Assembly (NCBI RefSeq): GCF_021018895.1
Contig: NC_079386.1
Span: 5,021,335 to 5,085,334, forward strand
From: Seriola aureovittata
Lineage: Eukaryota > Chordata > Actinopteri > Carangiformes > Carangidae
DNA length: 64,000 nucleotides
Reading direction: 5' to 3'
Shown here one piece after another: positions 37,221 through 50,405 of this stretch. Under the pieces are notes generated by a model. That model made no database searches. It was given only the letters and a program-made list of their open reading frames with translations, and was not told where the DNA came from. Numbering within the stretch: the stretch's first letter is position 1; every line of letters begins with the position of its first letter. Made by a program: the position numbers and the translations under genes.

Positions 37221-38648
37221 CAGTGTTTTACTGGATGTTCATCGCCGCGCTTCACAGATGTGGACGATCCCTCATAGATTTACAGGATATCATATTATAC
37301 AACACTGACCCTCAGCCTGGCGAGAGGAGGAAAAGTAGTTTTAAATACTTTCCCAATAGTATTTACTGGTGAAATGTTGAACGTTTGTAGTCAGTTGCTC
37401 CTGGAGTTGGAGTCAGTTGTCCCAGCAGTGAACAGACTGTATTTTTCTACAATAAAAAACTACACAAATAAAAACATTTAAAAATAATTAAGATAACATA
37501 AGATAAGATAAAATAAGGTAAGATAGTCCTCTAGTGAAGATTTACAAAAGATAAATAGTATATAAATAATATAGTATAGCAATATAGTATGTACAAATAG
37601 ATATTAAAAAAGTGTTAAAACGTGTCAAAAAATAGCAGCAGATAAGGAATATTGCTCAGTTGCTGTGTGTTAATTATTGTACATGGTGAGTTTGTCAATT
37701 AGAAAAGGTTAGAAAGATGCAAAAATCACAACAGTAATGAAGCAACTTTAAAGTTTAAATCCTTAAGATTTTCATTTCTGATGGTATTTCTTGTCAACCA
37801 TTCAATGTTTTTACATGTCGTAATTAGCTTGTTATACATTAGTTTTTATTGGTAGTTTCTAGAGTCTGACATTCCTGCACCGCAGTTTGCCCACTGAGGC
37901 ATGAGGGCTTCACAGGAAAATGACCCGGCATGTAATCCAGCACTGTTTTATCTCCAGTGTCCACCCGTTATCCAGCTGTGATTCCCCACAGCAGCAGAGC
38001 CAAAGGCCAAGAGATGAGGGTTCACAGATATTCAGTCTGTACGGGTATGAAGTAAACAGAGAGCACGCTTCTCTGAAAACAATGTAAGATATCCTTATTG
38101 AACGCTCCTTCCAGCTGATCTTCTGAAATGTAAGACTCAACCTCTCTGCGCTTAAATGCAGCAACTCATACAGTTATTCAAGCAGTCAGCCAGTGGTCCA
38201 AAGTGGGCTAATCGTACCCTGAACCTCACAAGCACAATAACACCACAGTACTCCAAGGCACGGGGTAGAATGCAGTGAGGTGGACAGGTTTCTAGCAATG
38301 TAAAGTGAAAAAAAAAGAAGCAATAATTTAATTGTTGTCACAGGTTTTGTAGGATTCATATATTTTTTTTTAACTCTAATTTATGGCTGTGCAAGGAACT
38401 GAAGCTGTTATCTGCAAATGATAATGTGAGTGCACTTAAGCATTCCTCTCCTTATTTCGGTGTTTGCAGTACAACACAAGTAACAAGACAAAGGCTGTTA
38501 CAAAAATGCATTAATGATTCAATAAACAAACTCACACTGTAGCTGTACACAGCTCAGGGCCATAGACTGGAACCAATGTGACAATTAACATGAGTACAGG
38601 TGCTGTTCGCTTCAGTTAAAGAGGAGGGTACACGGAGGGGTGACTACA

Positions 38649-38672
38649 CATCAAACTACATTTAGTTTGATG
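38649..38672. other. Perfect 10-bp hairpin
   Basis: CATCAAACTA (38649-38658), loop CATT, TAGTTTGATG (38663-38672). No function assigned. Confidence 0.6.
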
Positions 38673-41586
38673 CGTAAATGTTTTGTCATTATTCTTCCTT
38701 AATATATAAAGCGTAATTTTCTTCTTCGCTGTAAAAATACAAGCTCGTACAAGCAATTTATTAATATTTCAGATATTATAGCCATCTACAAAATAGTTTC
38801 ACACTCACAATAACACACAGTGACACACTTAAATAAAGTGTCTGTTTGAAACACAGCACAGCTCTTTTTGCCTCCAGTCAACACTGTGTACTATTAAGAG
38901 GTTCATTAGGTTGAAGGTTTGGCAGAACTTGCTAGTTATTTTCTCGTCATAAATATTGCACCACCCTCTGTCGCCATTCATTTTAGACAAAGCCAGACCT
39001 TGGACTGTTTCTACGACGCAGAGAGATGAAGGTGTAGTCACGCTCGGTCAAGGTTGTTTTTCCTGCCTGTGGCAAGTGGTTACCTGGCCAGCCAATCAGC
39101 TATCAAGATCGGGAAAGAGAAGGTATGATACGATGATACGACGTGATGTGATTTTAAGATTGTTTTTGTAAGTACCAAATGCCTGCATTGAATGTTTACC
39201 ATTGTGATTTGGCCATTCAGAGAGCAGACAGGAATGAATGGGAGAGGACAAAAAGGACACAGATCAGGACGCGGGAGCCATTTGATGATAGAGCAGCTTC
39301 CTCACAAAAGGACAAGATGCTAAATTAAACAGGAAATGACTCAACATGAGTTGACCCTTACAGAGATGTCACCATCAAACACTAAAGAGCAACAGTAGCG
39401 TCCTCCTTCATCTCTTTACCCATATTTGATTTTTAAAAAAGAAGAAAATGTGAGAAATATTATAAACCAACACTGAATCCATACATGTTGCAGGCATTTT
39501 ACAGGGCGAAGTCATCCAAAAAAAACATTTCCATTTCCAATTTTAATGAATAAAAAATCTCATATTTCAAAGTGCCTTTTCACTGCCTGTAGTGTCGTTA
39601 GATTATCACAAAGTCACACAAGGAAATAGCACTTATAATTACATTTAACTTCAGTTGACAGTTGGCGCTCTCTTAGAACCCCAAAATACTACATATTGGC
39701 CTATTACAGTGGTAAAAGCTTTGTTGTAGATGAGTCTGCTTTTACTCATCTTGTCTCATTAAGGAAAAGTTGAAAAATCCCTTAAAATGAGTTTCTAGCC
39801 AACATTTACCCACACTGCCCTATAAAGCCAATCTTTCTTCTTTTATTTTTTACCCCATATTAAATATTCTACTGAAATTTGCCATTCCTGAGAAGTGTGT
39901 AAAGTTTGAGTTACAAATGGAGCTAAAGCCAAACCACTGTAACTGCACTCTAGCTGTGCAGTTAGCATTTCCGAACCTGACCGCTAAACTAAGACAGCTA
40001 GCTCAGGGTTAAGCTAGCAGGTAAAACGTGCAGCGCTCATGTCATGGTGGGTCTAAGGCAGTCATTGAAAGATTTCCATGTTTAGTTGTAAAAGACTTGA
40101 AAGCGTTCACATCATTGGAGACCTTAAGATGGTTGATATTACACTGTTACAGCCATGGTCTTAATTTGTTAACTTGGACATGACATGTTCGTAGCCTTAG
40201 CCTTTGTCTAAAACTTCTGTATTCTTTACACAGCATAGCCAGAACTTTACGCCTTTCACTCTCTGCTTCATCTGTCCAGTTTTCATCCAGGTTTAAATTG
40301 AAATCAGATTAAAGCAGATTTTAACCAAAATCTGATGTTTTCATTTGCTGCAGTTTTTTGTTGCTCCTGCTTAACTGGACGTTTGGTGGATGTAGCTCTG
40401 TGTCATGATCTATTTGCTTGCTAATTATACATCATTTTTTATTCTCCGGCATTTCCACTCCTTTTTTTTTTATGCACAAACAGAAAATGCACAGAAAATC
40501 AGGTGGATGGAAATGCGTTTACTGTGTCAGTAGAAGCACTTTGTGTCTTTGCTTCCTTGTGGATCTGCTTAACACACACTTAAGAACAAAGAGGTTGAGA
40601 AAACCTAATGAATCAAGCCAATTAAGGCAGGATCCCACCAGCCACTTCCACAATAAAGCTCCCCTTTACAGCAAAATGAAAGTGTCTCAGTTCAGAAGGC
40701 TCTCTGGCAATGTCTGAAACAATACATGGATCAAGAAACAGCCCTTTCCTCTCTAGTGTCATGTGTGTATGTGTGTGTGTGTGTGCTCCTGCTGCTGAGT
40801 ATACTGTATGTCCACTGGTGTTGATCCAAACAGCAGTTGTTCCATCTGTGGACCAGTCAGTCTCTCTCACAGTCACACATGCAGCCTGTACATGTGTCTC
40901 TTCTGCTGACACAACCATGAATATTCATGTGTGTGCACGCGCAGATAAGAAGTCTAGACCCCTAAGCAGAGGTTAAAAACAGGAGGGGTTCATTGAAGCT
41001 TTATTGAGGAGACAGGACAGAACAGGACATGACAGGACAGGACAACAAAGATGCAACACAGATTTGAAATAAATAAAAAAAAAACAACAACAGAGAAGCA
41101 AGGAGACAAGAGGAAACACTGACATTATGCCCAGAGACAGAAATGTGCTTATGAAGGGAAGAAGACATGAGAGGAAATGAAAGAAGATGAAAAAAAAAAC
41201 CCAGAAAGACGAAGGGAGGAAGCTGACAAGGGACAGAGCATTAGACCCACTCAATCCGACAGAGGAGAGGAGAGGAAGAAAAGGCTAGCAGCTCTAAATA
41301 CTTAAAGAGCCACAGCGGACTGAGGAAGACGGAGAGAGAGGCAGAGAACTGACCCGTTGTCTTGTGGAGATACAACACCCAGTCGAGCAAAGCGGACAAT
41401 CTCTCCGCAGCACAGCACAGGACTCAGCTCTGTGGCCTCCACCAGCTCCACCGCCTTTGTTCTGTTCATTAGAAGTTTCTTCACTTCCTCTGAGATTTGT
41501 GGAAGAAGTGGGGCGCACATATACTGCTAGTAAAACTTTGTTTTTTCACACCATTGCACCGTCAATCCCCTATCCTTGCAAATGAG

Positions 41587-41604
41587 CTGTGTTTCTTCAT
41601 TTTT
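41587..41604. repeat. Target site duplication, left copy
   Basis: CTGTGTTTCTTCATTTTT, identical to 41805-41822, flanking the SINE. Confidence 0.92.
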
Positions 41605-41804
41605 CTTTTTTTAAAGTTATTTTTTTTGGGCTTTTATTGATAGAGCAGTGGAGAGAGACAGGAAATGGGGAGGCAGAGAGAGGGGGAAATGACATGCAGC
41701 AAAGGGCTTGTCCAATGCGGGACTCGAACCGGGTGCCAACTGCAGCGAGGACCTTTGCCTCTGTATATGAGGCGGATGCTCAACCAACTGAGCTATACGA
41801 CACC
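41605..41804 (-). mobile_element. tRNA-derived SINE with 18-bp target duplication
   Basis: On the minus strand the head starts GGGTGTCGTATAGCTCAG, with an A box TAGCTCAGTTGG (41795-41784) and a B box GGTTCGAGTCC (41730-41720). TTTGCTGCATGTCATTTCCC, a pyrimidine-rich body and an A-rich tail at 41605 follow. The insert is bracketed by perfect 18-bp copies of CTGTGTTTCTTCATTTTT (41587-41604 and 41805-41822), the mark of LINE-driven retrotransposition. RNA polymerase III would read it from the internal boxes. The family name is not certain. Confidence 0.92.
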
Positions 41805-41822
41805 CTGTGTTTCTTCATTTTT
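41805..41822. repeat. Target site duplication, right copy
   Basis: Second perfect copy of the 18-bp duplication at the head side of the SINE. Confidence 0.92.
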
Positions 41823-43654
41823 AATGAAAGTGTTTGATGACTTGTTACGTGACGGCAGCAGTGTGTGTCGACGTGAGGCTTTTTCTCCTGGGTGATGAAG
41901 GGTGTGATGCACGGTGCGGTGTTGCTACCCGCTCTGACAGCTGGGGAGATGGATGCAGTACAGATTAAATACAGGGGGAAATGAGGACAGTTTCATGGAC
42001 AAAGGCAAACCCACTGTGACAGTGCTTTTCCCCTGTGAGAGAAGCTGGACCACATATTTGCTATCACCCTCAGTTGTTGGTAAAGCTTCAACTGAAGGAT
42101 AATTCAGGTTTATTACAACTTGGGTATTATTGAGATCTGGGAATGCAGCCACAAATCCGATGGGGCAAGAAACTGTTTTTATGGCAGTAAAACAATAACA
42201 TGTCTGAGTGGTGGTAATAATACCTCACTGCCCAAGAAAACAGGCTAATTAGCACTAAAAACAAAGTACAGCTGAGGCGGATGGGAATGTCAGTTTTTAA
42301 TGTATTTGAAATTAAACTTTGACCTGATGTCAAGCAGCAACCTTCGAGGCTGCAAAATAAAGCCAGCATGGACATACCCAAAGCAGTTCCTCAAATGACC
42401 ACTTGAGGCTGACTCGAGAAACTGAACCCCTAGATTCTCATATTAAAATGCCCAAATTTACAGCAGAAATTAACATGTTTATAGCCTGGTACAAAAAGCA
42501 AATTTGGTCTCTGTAGCTTATTTCCTCCTTCGTGACAACTATATGAGGGTGAATTTTTACATAGCTCACTCATTTAAATTTTGTTAAAGCTTAAAGTTCT
42601 GCATAAATGAGGCCGCTTTGAATGACAGGGCAGGTGAGCGTATGTTTGCCACAAACCAGCATGCTCCACACATGCCCCACGTCTTTGCCTGTTTTTAGAT
42701 TAGTTGGGAATTAGGCAAGAGTCAGACACTGCCAAGATGGCGTTGGTAGAGCAGCTCACTCTGAGCTTCAACAACGCTCTTCAGAAGCCTGTGGGTGACA
42801 TCACAGAGGCTATGTCCATGTTAATTTACAGTCTATGCCTGATGACCTGACCCTGACCACTTACAGAAATGCATGGCAATCCAATCAAATAGTTGTTGAG
42901 GTAATTCAGTCAGGACCAAAGTGGTGGACCCCCCAACATCCATTGAGCCATTAGCATGGCCAAAAACAGAAGGCCACTTGTACTAAGAAAATGGTGTAAT
43001 TGTGGGTTGCAGCTTTCTTGGAGGTACAACAGTGGCATTTCTTGTTTTGGCACCAAACATAAAACTATTTGACTAGTTAGAAGCAACAGCAATGTAGTTG
43101 GTAACTCAGACTTTCTGTTATAAGGCTGTCATCTCCAAGCCTGAACAGAAACAACCCTGATGACATCATCAGACTTGCCAAAGCTCCTCCAGAGCCACAG
43201 ATGACATCGGTTTTCATGGGCAGGGTGACAAGTTAACTGATCTAAAATCAGTAAAGATCTCCTTTAAGCTGTGATAATTGCTTTGATCATGTTCCAAACT
43301 CATCAGATTTTCAAAATAATAAAATAAAGTACTGTGTATAAAAAAGATACTCTCTACAAGTGACAGCAGGTTGTCCTTTATTAGGTAGTAGACCTGCAAA
43401 TAAATGTACAGTGACTTTGTCGCACAGAAGCACTTTAATGTGAGAGAAGAGGCTGTTTCTTGTTTATTTCTCCACTGAGTCTATTACGAGCCACTTTCTG
43501 GCAGGTCCACTCTGAAATATTATCTTTTCCTGACACTCACCACATTCACTGAGTACAGGGTAATTACCACTTTACGAGACACGATGGAATTTAAGGTAAA
43601 AAGAAACAAAAGGATGAAATACAAAATAACAGGATTGTTTACAGTTTTCAATGT
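41823..43654. other. Intergenic DNA with a repeat fragment
   Basis: Positions 42865-42970 read GCATGGCAATCCAATCAAAT, then GGACCAAAGTGGTGGACCCC, which is the minus-strand form of the GGATTGCCAT family's other flank. The remainder is AT-rich, and I see nothing else in it. Confidence 0.45.
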
Positions 43655-43795
43655 CTTAGATCACTGGTTCCCATCTTTGAAGTCAGGGCGCCCCGTTGGG
43701 TCACAGGATAAACCAGAGATGTCATGACATGATTAGCAGGACAGAAAAGCAGTAAATACATTTGTGGTACAAAAGGTCATGTGATTTTTGGCTGG
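43655..43795 (+). repeat. Dispersed repeat (CACTGGTTCCCATCTTTG type)
   Basis: The text TCACTGGTTCCCATCTTTG ... GGGTCACAGGATAAACCAGA ... GTCATGACATGATTAGCAGG matches, by memory, a widespread fish repeat. It lies directly before the next repeat. Confidence 0.5.
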
Positions 43796-43844
43796 CCTGC
43801 AACAGCACAGCCACTCTTATAATGTAAAATGTCCATGACCGACT

Positions 43845-44040
43845 GACTGAGTGATCATAGTTCCACCATTGGTCAACTGAATGTCACATGACTGAGTTGG
43901 AGTTTCCCCATTGGCCATTGTGCTTTCAAAATGAATTGGCGCAAACAGTTTATATCGGGGCATTTACAACCTGCACAGAGACTTTTTTTCAAAAAAGCAC
44001 TTAGCCACAAATCTAGTGACTTTTTGGACAAACTTTACTT
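43845..44040 (+). repeat. (GACT)n-headed composite repeat, copy B
   Basis: A short (GACT)n head, CATAGTTCCACCATTG, CACATGACTGAGTTGGAGTT, TCCCCATTGGCC, CTTTCAAAATGAAT, GCAAACAGTTT, then AAATCTAGTGACTTTTTGG. It shares the first modules with 62045-62175 (minus) and the tail with 10395-10500. Confidence 0.8.
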
Positions 44041-47000
44041 TTTGCTTGTGAACTACTGCTTACTGAATAATTTTACATTTTCAGGCGCATTAAAGGCATT
44101 CAGATAAACAATATAATTCTTTAATTTAACATGCCACCACACCACACTAACATGTGAAATCTATGATAAGTGATTGCATGTAGGTAATGTGAGAGACTCT
44201 GGCTTAGTTTATGTAGACCATAAGTCTTAAATCCAGAATACAGTGACATATTTCATCTTATATTCAAAGTTTTAGATATAAAAAGTTGCAGATTCTTGGT
44301 GCAGTTGTGAAACTGGTTTACCAAAATTGGATCTTGTAATCATCATTAAAAAGCTGTAGTATCTTCCTTTCCAGTGGTTAACTGTAATTAACAGTCTGCA
44401 GTGGTCAATAGTAATAAAAAAAAAAAGTGTAATAAAATAGAAAGAAATGTAGGTGCACAACTGGGAAATCCATCTGAGGCAGTTTTACAGACTGTGCTCA
44501 CACTTCCAGTAACAGCTTGGATAGAGAGCAAACACACACACACACACACACATACACACACTGTATCTAATTAAAACAGTTTAAGCAATTGTTCACAGAG
44601 GAGCTCCCATCAGCACCTGGTCCACTGCTGATGTATTAACTGGAGCCATTGAAAGTGAAACTGCCTCTAAAAACTGGTGGAGTTTAAACATGTACCAAGT
44701 TCAGATGTGACCCATCAAACCAGATCCATTCCTGACTGTTTTAGTAGATTTACACCCCTGCTTTAGAGGCCTGCATAAAAGCCAACACGTCTACTTGTTT
44801 TCCTAATTGCTCTCACTGTCATTAGGAAGTGGAGCGTGACACCTCAGCATAAGATGCACTTGAAAGAAAACAAAATGTGTAGAAAAAGGCAGAACACTCT
44901 GGAGGAGGACATAACAAGCGGCACAATGGCTGGGACACACTGTAGCAGCAGCAGAGCCGAGCGTTTGGACGCAGCTGACGGAAAAACCCTCCACTAAACC
45001 GTGGAGTGTGCGGAGCGCCAGTGCTGCGAGCCGGTGCCGGCTGGCAGACTGCAGAGAGCTGGCGCTGGGGGCAGCCGAGCCCAATAGGCTGGCACCGCTG
45101 CAGCTATAGAGCTGTTGTATGATATCACAGCGAAACAGATTGAGATTAGCCTGCCATGATCCACAGAGGAGAAAAGAGTTGGAAGAGGATGGAAGTGGAA
45201 GCGAGGGATGGAGAGGGAAATGGAGATAGAGCTATAGAGCGGCTTTCATAATTTGGGAGGGGGTATCCTCCAAAGTAGATCTTTTCTTTTCCTCCTCTGT
45301 CATATCCTCCACACACACAGTAGTACTTTTGTTGCTGCTCAGTATTGCCAATATTACAGTGATTGGATGATGTCCACTTTCTAAACTCTTTTTCCTGTTC
45401 AATTTATCTCCCTTTCTTTTGTCTTCTTCTCTGGTTTCGCCTCAGGCTTCATCATTATCTCATCCCTGCTTTACCTTGACAGGCAGATACGCCTCCCAGT
45501 CGACCCCCTGGGTAAATTAGCCCTCATTTCAAATATGGAAGTGTGTCCCTGCTGCTCAGCCCTGTCCTCTAATCCCAACAATTATGACATCTCCTGGTGT
45601 GAAACCTCCTCTTCTTCTTTTCTTTTCACGTCCCTCTGCTCACTGCTCCCTTCATGTCCTATAGGAAGTGGCTCAGTGTTTTCCAGCACTGCCTGGCACA
45701 TGAAGAGAGATGGCAGAGTGGCCTTTGATGGTATTAGCTCTGTGATACATGAGTGTGTGTTAGGGAGGGAGAGTTTTTCACACAGCATGATGTCCTATGT
45801 GTATTTTATATTTACGTTCCATACTGTACAGTTGAGTTTTTGACAGCAGGGATTTGCTAAATTAGATTAGCCATTATCACCGAGGATTACAAATATGATG
45901 GCAGCAGCCAGGGGACAATCCTCCATATAGCATGACTGACAGCTGATCACTTCTGTCATATAAGGCCCACGCTCTGAGTGGGCGGTTCCCTGAGGCAACC
46001 TTGCAGCTGATTGGGTGCCTGATGAGAGCTGAAGTTTGGTGATCACTCGGCTCGGGACCATGATACAAAGCCTTCATCTCTTGTCTGTTAAATTTATTTG
46101 TTTGCTTCTTTGTTGTTCGTATAGATTTCATTTTAAATTCACATTTTTTTGTTTGAATTAGAAGTGTTCAAGCAGATAACTATGATTATTTACTTGACTT
46201 TGACAGTTTAGAAGCACAAACACTGGCTGTAATATTTTGAATATTCCTAAATAACTGATGGGGAGTTTATATTGGTGAGATAATGGAAGTGATGACAGGT
46301 GAATACTGAGCCAGTCACACTCGTTAGGGAGAGAAGGTGCGCTGAAAGACGAGGATGATGTTGATAATGATGATGATGATGAGGTTATTAGAGAATTGCC
46401 CAGAGAAAAGAGGGAAACAAATTGGTTCAAGAGTCTGGGAGTGATTGGAAAGCAACTAAAATGTATGAGTGGGTTTGGGAGTGAACCAATAAAAAGCTGT
46501 GGAGGAATATACAATAAGTGTGTGAGAGGAGCACTTCGAGCACTATACAAGTGTAATCCATTTACCATTCACACATTAAAAAGGGCTTTTCTAATTAAGA
46601 CATTTATTAAGTTTTCATGGTGCAGCCTGATTTAGTAAATCACTCATTTGAGACTTAACACATAAACGTATTGATAGATTCATAAAAATCTGGTGTATCT
46701 GAATCACGGTGTTCTGGCCAGCAGTGCAAGATTTTATTTTTAAAGTAATTTTAATTAGTAATTCATTTTTCAAACATTCTTTATATTCTTATTTTAACGT
46801 TGTCATACAATCTGGACGCAAAAGTTTAAAATGAAATTTTGCCTTTATGATTTAATGATGACTGATGAGTGATGATTCAATCTTCGCAGCTATGGATAAG
46901 AAAAGCACCATATTGCATATGTTCGTTCTGTTGCCATTGGATCCCTCCAGACCCCTCCTCAGTGACGACAAAACAAGTGTATTTTAATCAGCCTGTGTCG

Positions 47001-47503
47001 CAGGGAAAAAAAATCAGATGAACATAATTCAAGTCCCAGGATGAAAAGAGCCCTTCAGGTCTAATATAATGAATACAAAAGCAGACACTGTTAAATAAAG
47101 CTGTTACATCATGCAGCCGTGGTGAGTCAGTGTGTTGTTGGGGCCGGTGGGACATTACGGGGAGCTGGGGGAGTGGCTCGGAGCTCTCTGCTGGTTAAAG
47201 GGATAATAAAAGGTAGGAGATGCAGCGCGGCTGTGACCCCTGTCAATCTGCCGCTTGTTAGAGACAGACAATTACTGGGCGGGGTCACGCTGTCAACCTC
47301 AGTCGACTTCAGTGAACCCTGAGTTATTTACTCTGATGTGAGTGTGTAATTGGGTCTATGGCAATGCATGTGCTTTTACCATGCAACAGGCTATAAGGGT
47401 CTGTATATCATTTCGTATGTGTGTGTGTACATGCTGGAGAAGAGATGGAGGAGAGGATGACCAGAGTCTTAAATCATGCAGCCCTTAGTTGTCATGGCAT
47501 AGT

Positions 47504-47542
<39 letters not shown>

Positions 47543-48100
47543 ATGCACTTGCTCTCTCGGCCAGTGGAATAAATAGCACCAATGTTTTCCATGTGCATGT
47601 CACATTGTCGCTCACAGGCACACGCACACGCGCGCACACACACACACACAACCACACACACACAACATAAAACCACATGTACACAGCCTTTAACCTTTAC
47701 TGAGAGGTTTAACAGCAGGGTGGTGACAAGAAAGAGTCAATGCAGTAAATCACAATCATCAAAGTCTTTTAAAAGTCAGGAGGGATAAAATAAAACTCTA
47801 AACAAATATAAAGCTAATCTAATCAAATGAATCCAACTATGCGGTGTCTGCTGGTCAATAAAACTAGAAATAATCTGTCTGTTGGATGAGCAGCGCTGCA
47901 GAAAACTGGCTAGTAGCAAGTCAAAATTGTATTGCAGGAAAAGCTCAAATCCATTTTCAGCTTGTTGTAGCCACATGGACCTGATGAACAGTCACACTTC
48001 ATGCAGTATCAAACTGCTGTTGTGAAAAAATGAATAATTCCCACATTTCGAAAGAAACACAGGAATTTATATGTGTAAAAATCTATAAACAGAACCTATA
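44041..48100. other. Intergenic DNA with conserved-looking blocks
   Basis: CA runs at 44530-44551 and 47638-47664, a GC-richer patch at 44930-45110, (GAT)n at 46357-46383, (GT)n at 47507-47537, and conserved-looking unique DNA at 45840-46010 and 47090-47390. No coding exon supported. Confidence 0.4.
47090..47390. promoter_or_regulatory. Candidate conserved noncoding element
   Basis: Unique balanced DNA with TTAAAGGGATAATAAAAGG, GACAGACAATTACTGGG and GTGTAATTGGG motifs and no simple repeats. Enhancer-like by composition only. Confidence 0.25.
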
Positions 48101-48420
48101 AACACTGTTGCTCATAAAGTTGGAATAAAATATTTTTTGCCTCTTTCCATGAAATGATTGCGACAATCTGATTTATTCTTGACAGATAAAGTCTATATCT
48201 TCTCAAAACTTTAGTAGTCAACATCTTCCAAACATATCACAATGAAAATGAAACCACAATTAACCTTTACAAACTGTTGTCAGGCTTTGGGCTATTGAAA
48301 CAATAGGATTAAGGCTTTGTTTAACATTTTCAGCCTTTGTCAGTTTTAACAGGAAACATATTTGAGGAGATTTCATGCATATGAATGTCAAATATTACTC
48401 TTTCAAATGTCACACAGTCA

Positions 48421-49381
48421 CTAATATCGAGTCTGGCCACCCCTGACACGGATCAGTGCATTAAGACGTCAGGGAACACTGTCCACAAGCTTGATGATGT
48501 TGTCAGTGGGCAGGGCGTCCCACTCTTCGGTCAGAGCCTGGGCTAACTCCTGTAGAGTTTGAGGAATATTGTCCCTCTCTGTGATGGCTCGGCCTAAGGC
48601 ATCCCAGGCATGCTCGATAGGGTTCATATCAGGGGAGCAAGCGGGCCGTGACATCTGCTGCACCCCCTCTGCATCAAGAAATTCTCTCACTGCAGCTGCC
48701 CTACGTGCTCTAGCGTTGTCGTCTTGCAGATGAAAGTTGTTCCAGGATCTCCCTGTACACAACGGCGTTGACGTTTCCATTCAGCACCATCAATGGTGTT
48801 TTTCCTCCATAATGAATACCGGCCCATACCATCACTGAGCCGCCACCAGCTTGAGTGGTTTCCTGGATGCAGTCGTCGTGAAGGTTTTCGCCACGTAGTC
48901 ACCGAACACGTTGTCTTCCATCTGTATAGTTAAGGATATAGCGGCTCTCGTCCGTCGAGATAACATGTCGCCAGTGCCAGAGCTGTAATCTTTTGTGCTC
49001 CCTAGCCCAGCGAAGTACAAGAACAGTTAAGCGTGGACACTTGGTCATTCGTCTTGCTCGGTAACCATGCTGAAGCAACCTTCGATTTACAGTTTGGCGG
49101 GAAACGTTGATTCAATGGTGTCTTCTCCGCAAACGATGAAGGCGGCTCCGGGTTCTACGGCAGAGATTAAGCAGTTGCCGATCATCTCGTCTGGTAGTCA
49201 GACGTGGTCGTCTTGGAGATTTTCGTGGCCTCAAATGACCCTCCTCTCGATGAACTTTGAGGATTTTACAGACCGCACCCTGGGATATTCCAAGCAAATC
49301 AGCAATATCGGCTTGTTTGTGTCCATCCTGTCAGAGTGCCAGCACTCTTTGGCGTATTGCCAGTGGCGTCGGATGAGGCAT
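48421..49381 (-). pseudogene. Tc1-type transposase, inactivated
   Basis: A cut-and-paste transposase of the DD34E Tc1 group, which would act in the nucleus on its own terminal repeats. The frame starts at the ATG at 49381 and shows a helix-turn-helix region (QADIADLLGISQGAVCKIL) and a basic stretch (RPRKSPRRPRLTTR). Then come the first catalytic Asp in VISTDESRY, GGGSVMVWAGI, the second Asp in QDDNARA and the Glu in DMNPIEHAW, ending RLNALIRVRGGQTRY before a stop at 48423-48421. It is broken by TGA codons near the start, after the basic region and after the first Asp. A deletion with frameshift lies just before QDDNARA, and a CGA-to-TGA-type stop (48471-48469) interrupts the last 16 residues. 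Confidence 0.88.
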
Positions 49382-49455
49382 AGCCTAGGGAAGTTCTGTG
49401 TCAAATTTGGTTGGAATTTATTTCAGACAATTCTGAAAACGTGGACCTGTTGCAT

Positions 49456-50067
49456 TAGTGATGGGAAGTTCGGCTCTTTTCCGAGAGCCGGCTCTTATAA
49501 CTCGGCTCCCAAAGAAGAGCCGGCTCTTTCGACTCCCGAACGGCTCTTTATTTAGGAATTTTTGTAGCCTGTATTTTACCTTAACTTTGCAAGAAAACCC
49601 TTTTGCTTTCAGTGTTTTTATGAGAGACCTTATAATTGCCTAATTCTGTGCATTTATTCTGTGACAAAACCACTCATACATAAACTGCAGCCAGATGCTG
49701 CTTCGCTTTCTAGTGCCACTCATAGTTAAACTACACGACAATGCAAGACGCACACACGCTCCTCAGTCCTCACCGCTCTGTCTCTCTCTTCACTTGCAGT
49801 GGAGTCAAGTGGTGTGTCTGCCCCGCCCCCCTCTCTGTTTACACATCCTTAATTCTCACGTGAATGCTGCATGCTGGTCGCCATGCTGGCCAATCATAAC
49901 AAAGCTCTGTTGTAACCAGAGCTGGGACTGAGCACTGAGAGTGAAACCTAAGTAGTGAATGGGCAAAAAACTGGGAGCCGGCTCTCACTCGATGCGAGCC
50001 GGCTCTTCTGATTCACTACAAAGAGCCGGCTCTCGGAGCCGATGCTTGTGCGCATGACCCATCACTA
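49456..50067. mobile_element. Nonautonomous hAT element (MITE) with AGAGCCGGCTCT subterminal repeats
   Basis: The ends are TAGTGATGGG (49456-49465) and CCCATCACTA (50058-50067), perfect 10-bp inverted repeats of hAT type. The palindrome AGAGCCGGCTCT or close variants occur about three times near the left end and three near the right, a likely transposase-binding array. The 612-bp element has no transposase frame. The flanking octamers differ (TGTTGCAT left, ATGGTTAA right), whereas a clean hAT insertion gives 8-bp duplications. The finding on this locus explains why. Confidence 0.85.
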
Positions 50068-50405
50068 ATGGTTAAGGATATAGCAGCTCTCGTCCGTAAA
50101 GATAACATGTCGCCAGTGCCAGAGCTGTAATCTTTTGTGCTCCCTAGCCCAGCGAAGTCAAGCTACTCTGTGTTGAACAGTTAAGCGTGGACACTTGGTC
50201 ATTCGTCTTGCTCGGTAACCATGCTGAAGCAACCTTCGATTTACAGTTTGGCGGGAAATGTTGATTCAATGGTGTCTTCTCCGCAAATGATGAAGGCAGC
50301 TCCGGTTTCTACGGCACAGATTAAGCAGTTGCCGAACATCTCGTCTGGTAGTCAGACATGGTCGTACTGGAGATTTTCGTGGCCTCAAATGACCCTCCTC
50401 TCGAT

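Larger units (their letters stand above)
37221..41604. other. Intergenic DNA, nothing firm
   Basis: AT-rich DNA with ATAAGATAAGATAAAATAAG at about 37498-37518, the hairpin at 38649, a T9 run at 40462, a GT run at about 40766-40785 and purine-rich DNA with GACAG repeats at 41008-41350. No exon recognised. Confidence 0.45.

Noticed and set aside
49067..49555. A 162-codon plus-strand frame in the Tc1 element
   Set aside because: Antisense to the transposase, which is clearly on the minus strand.
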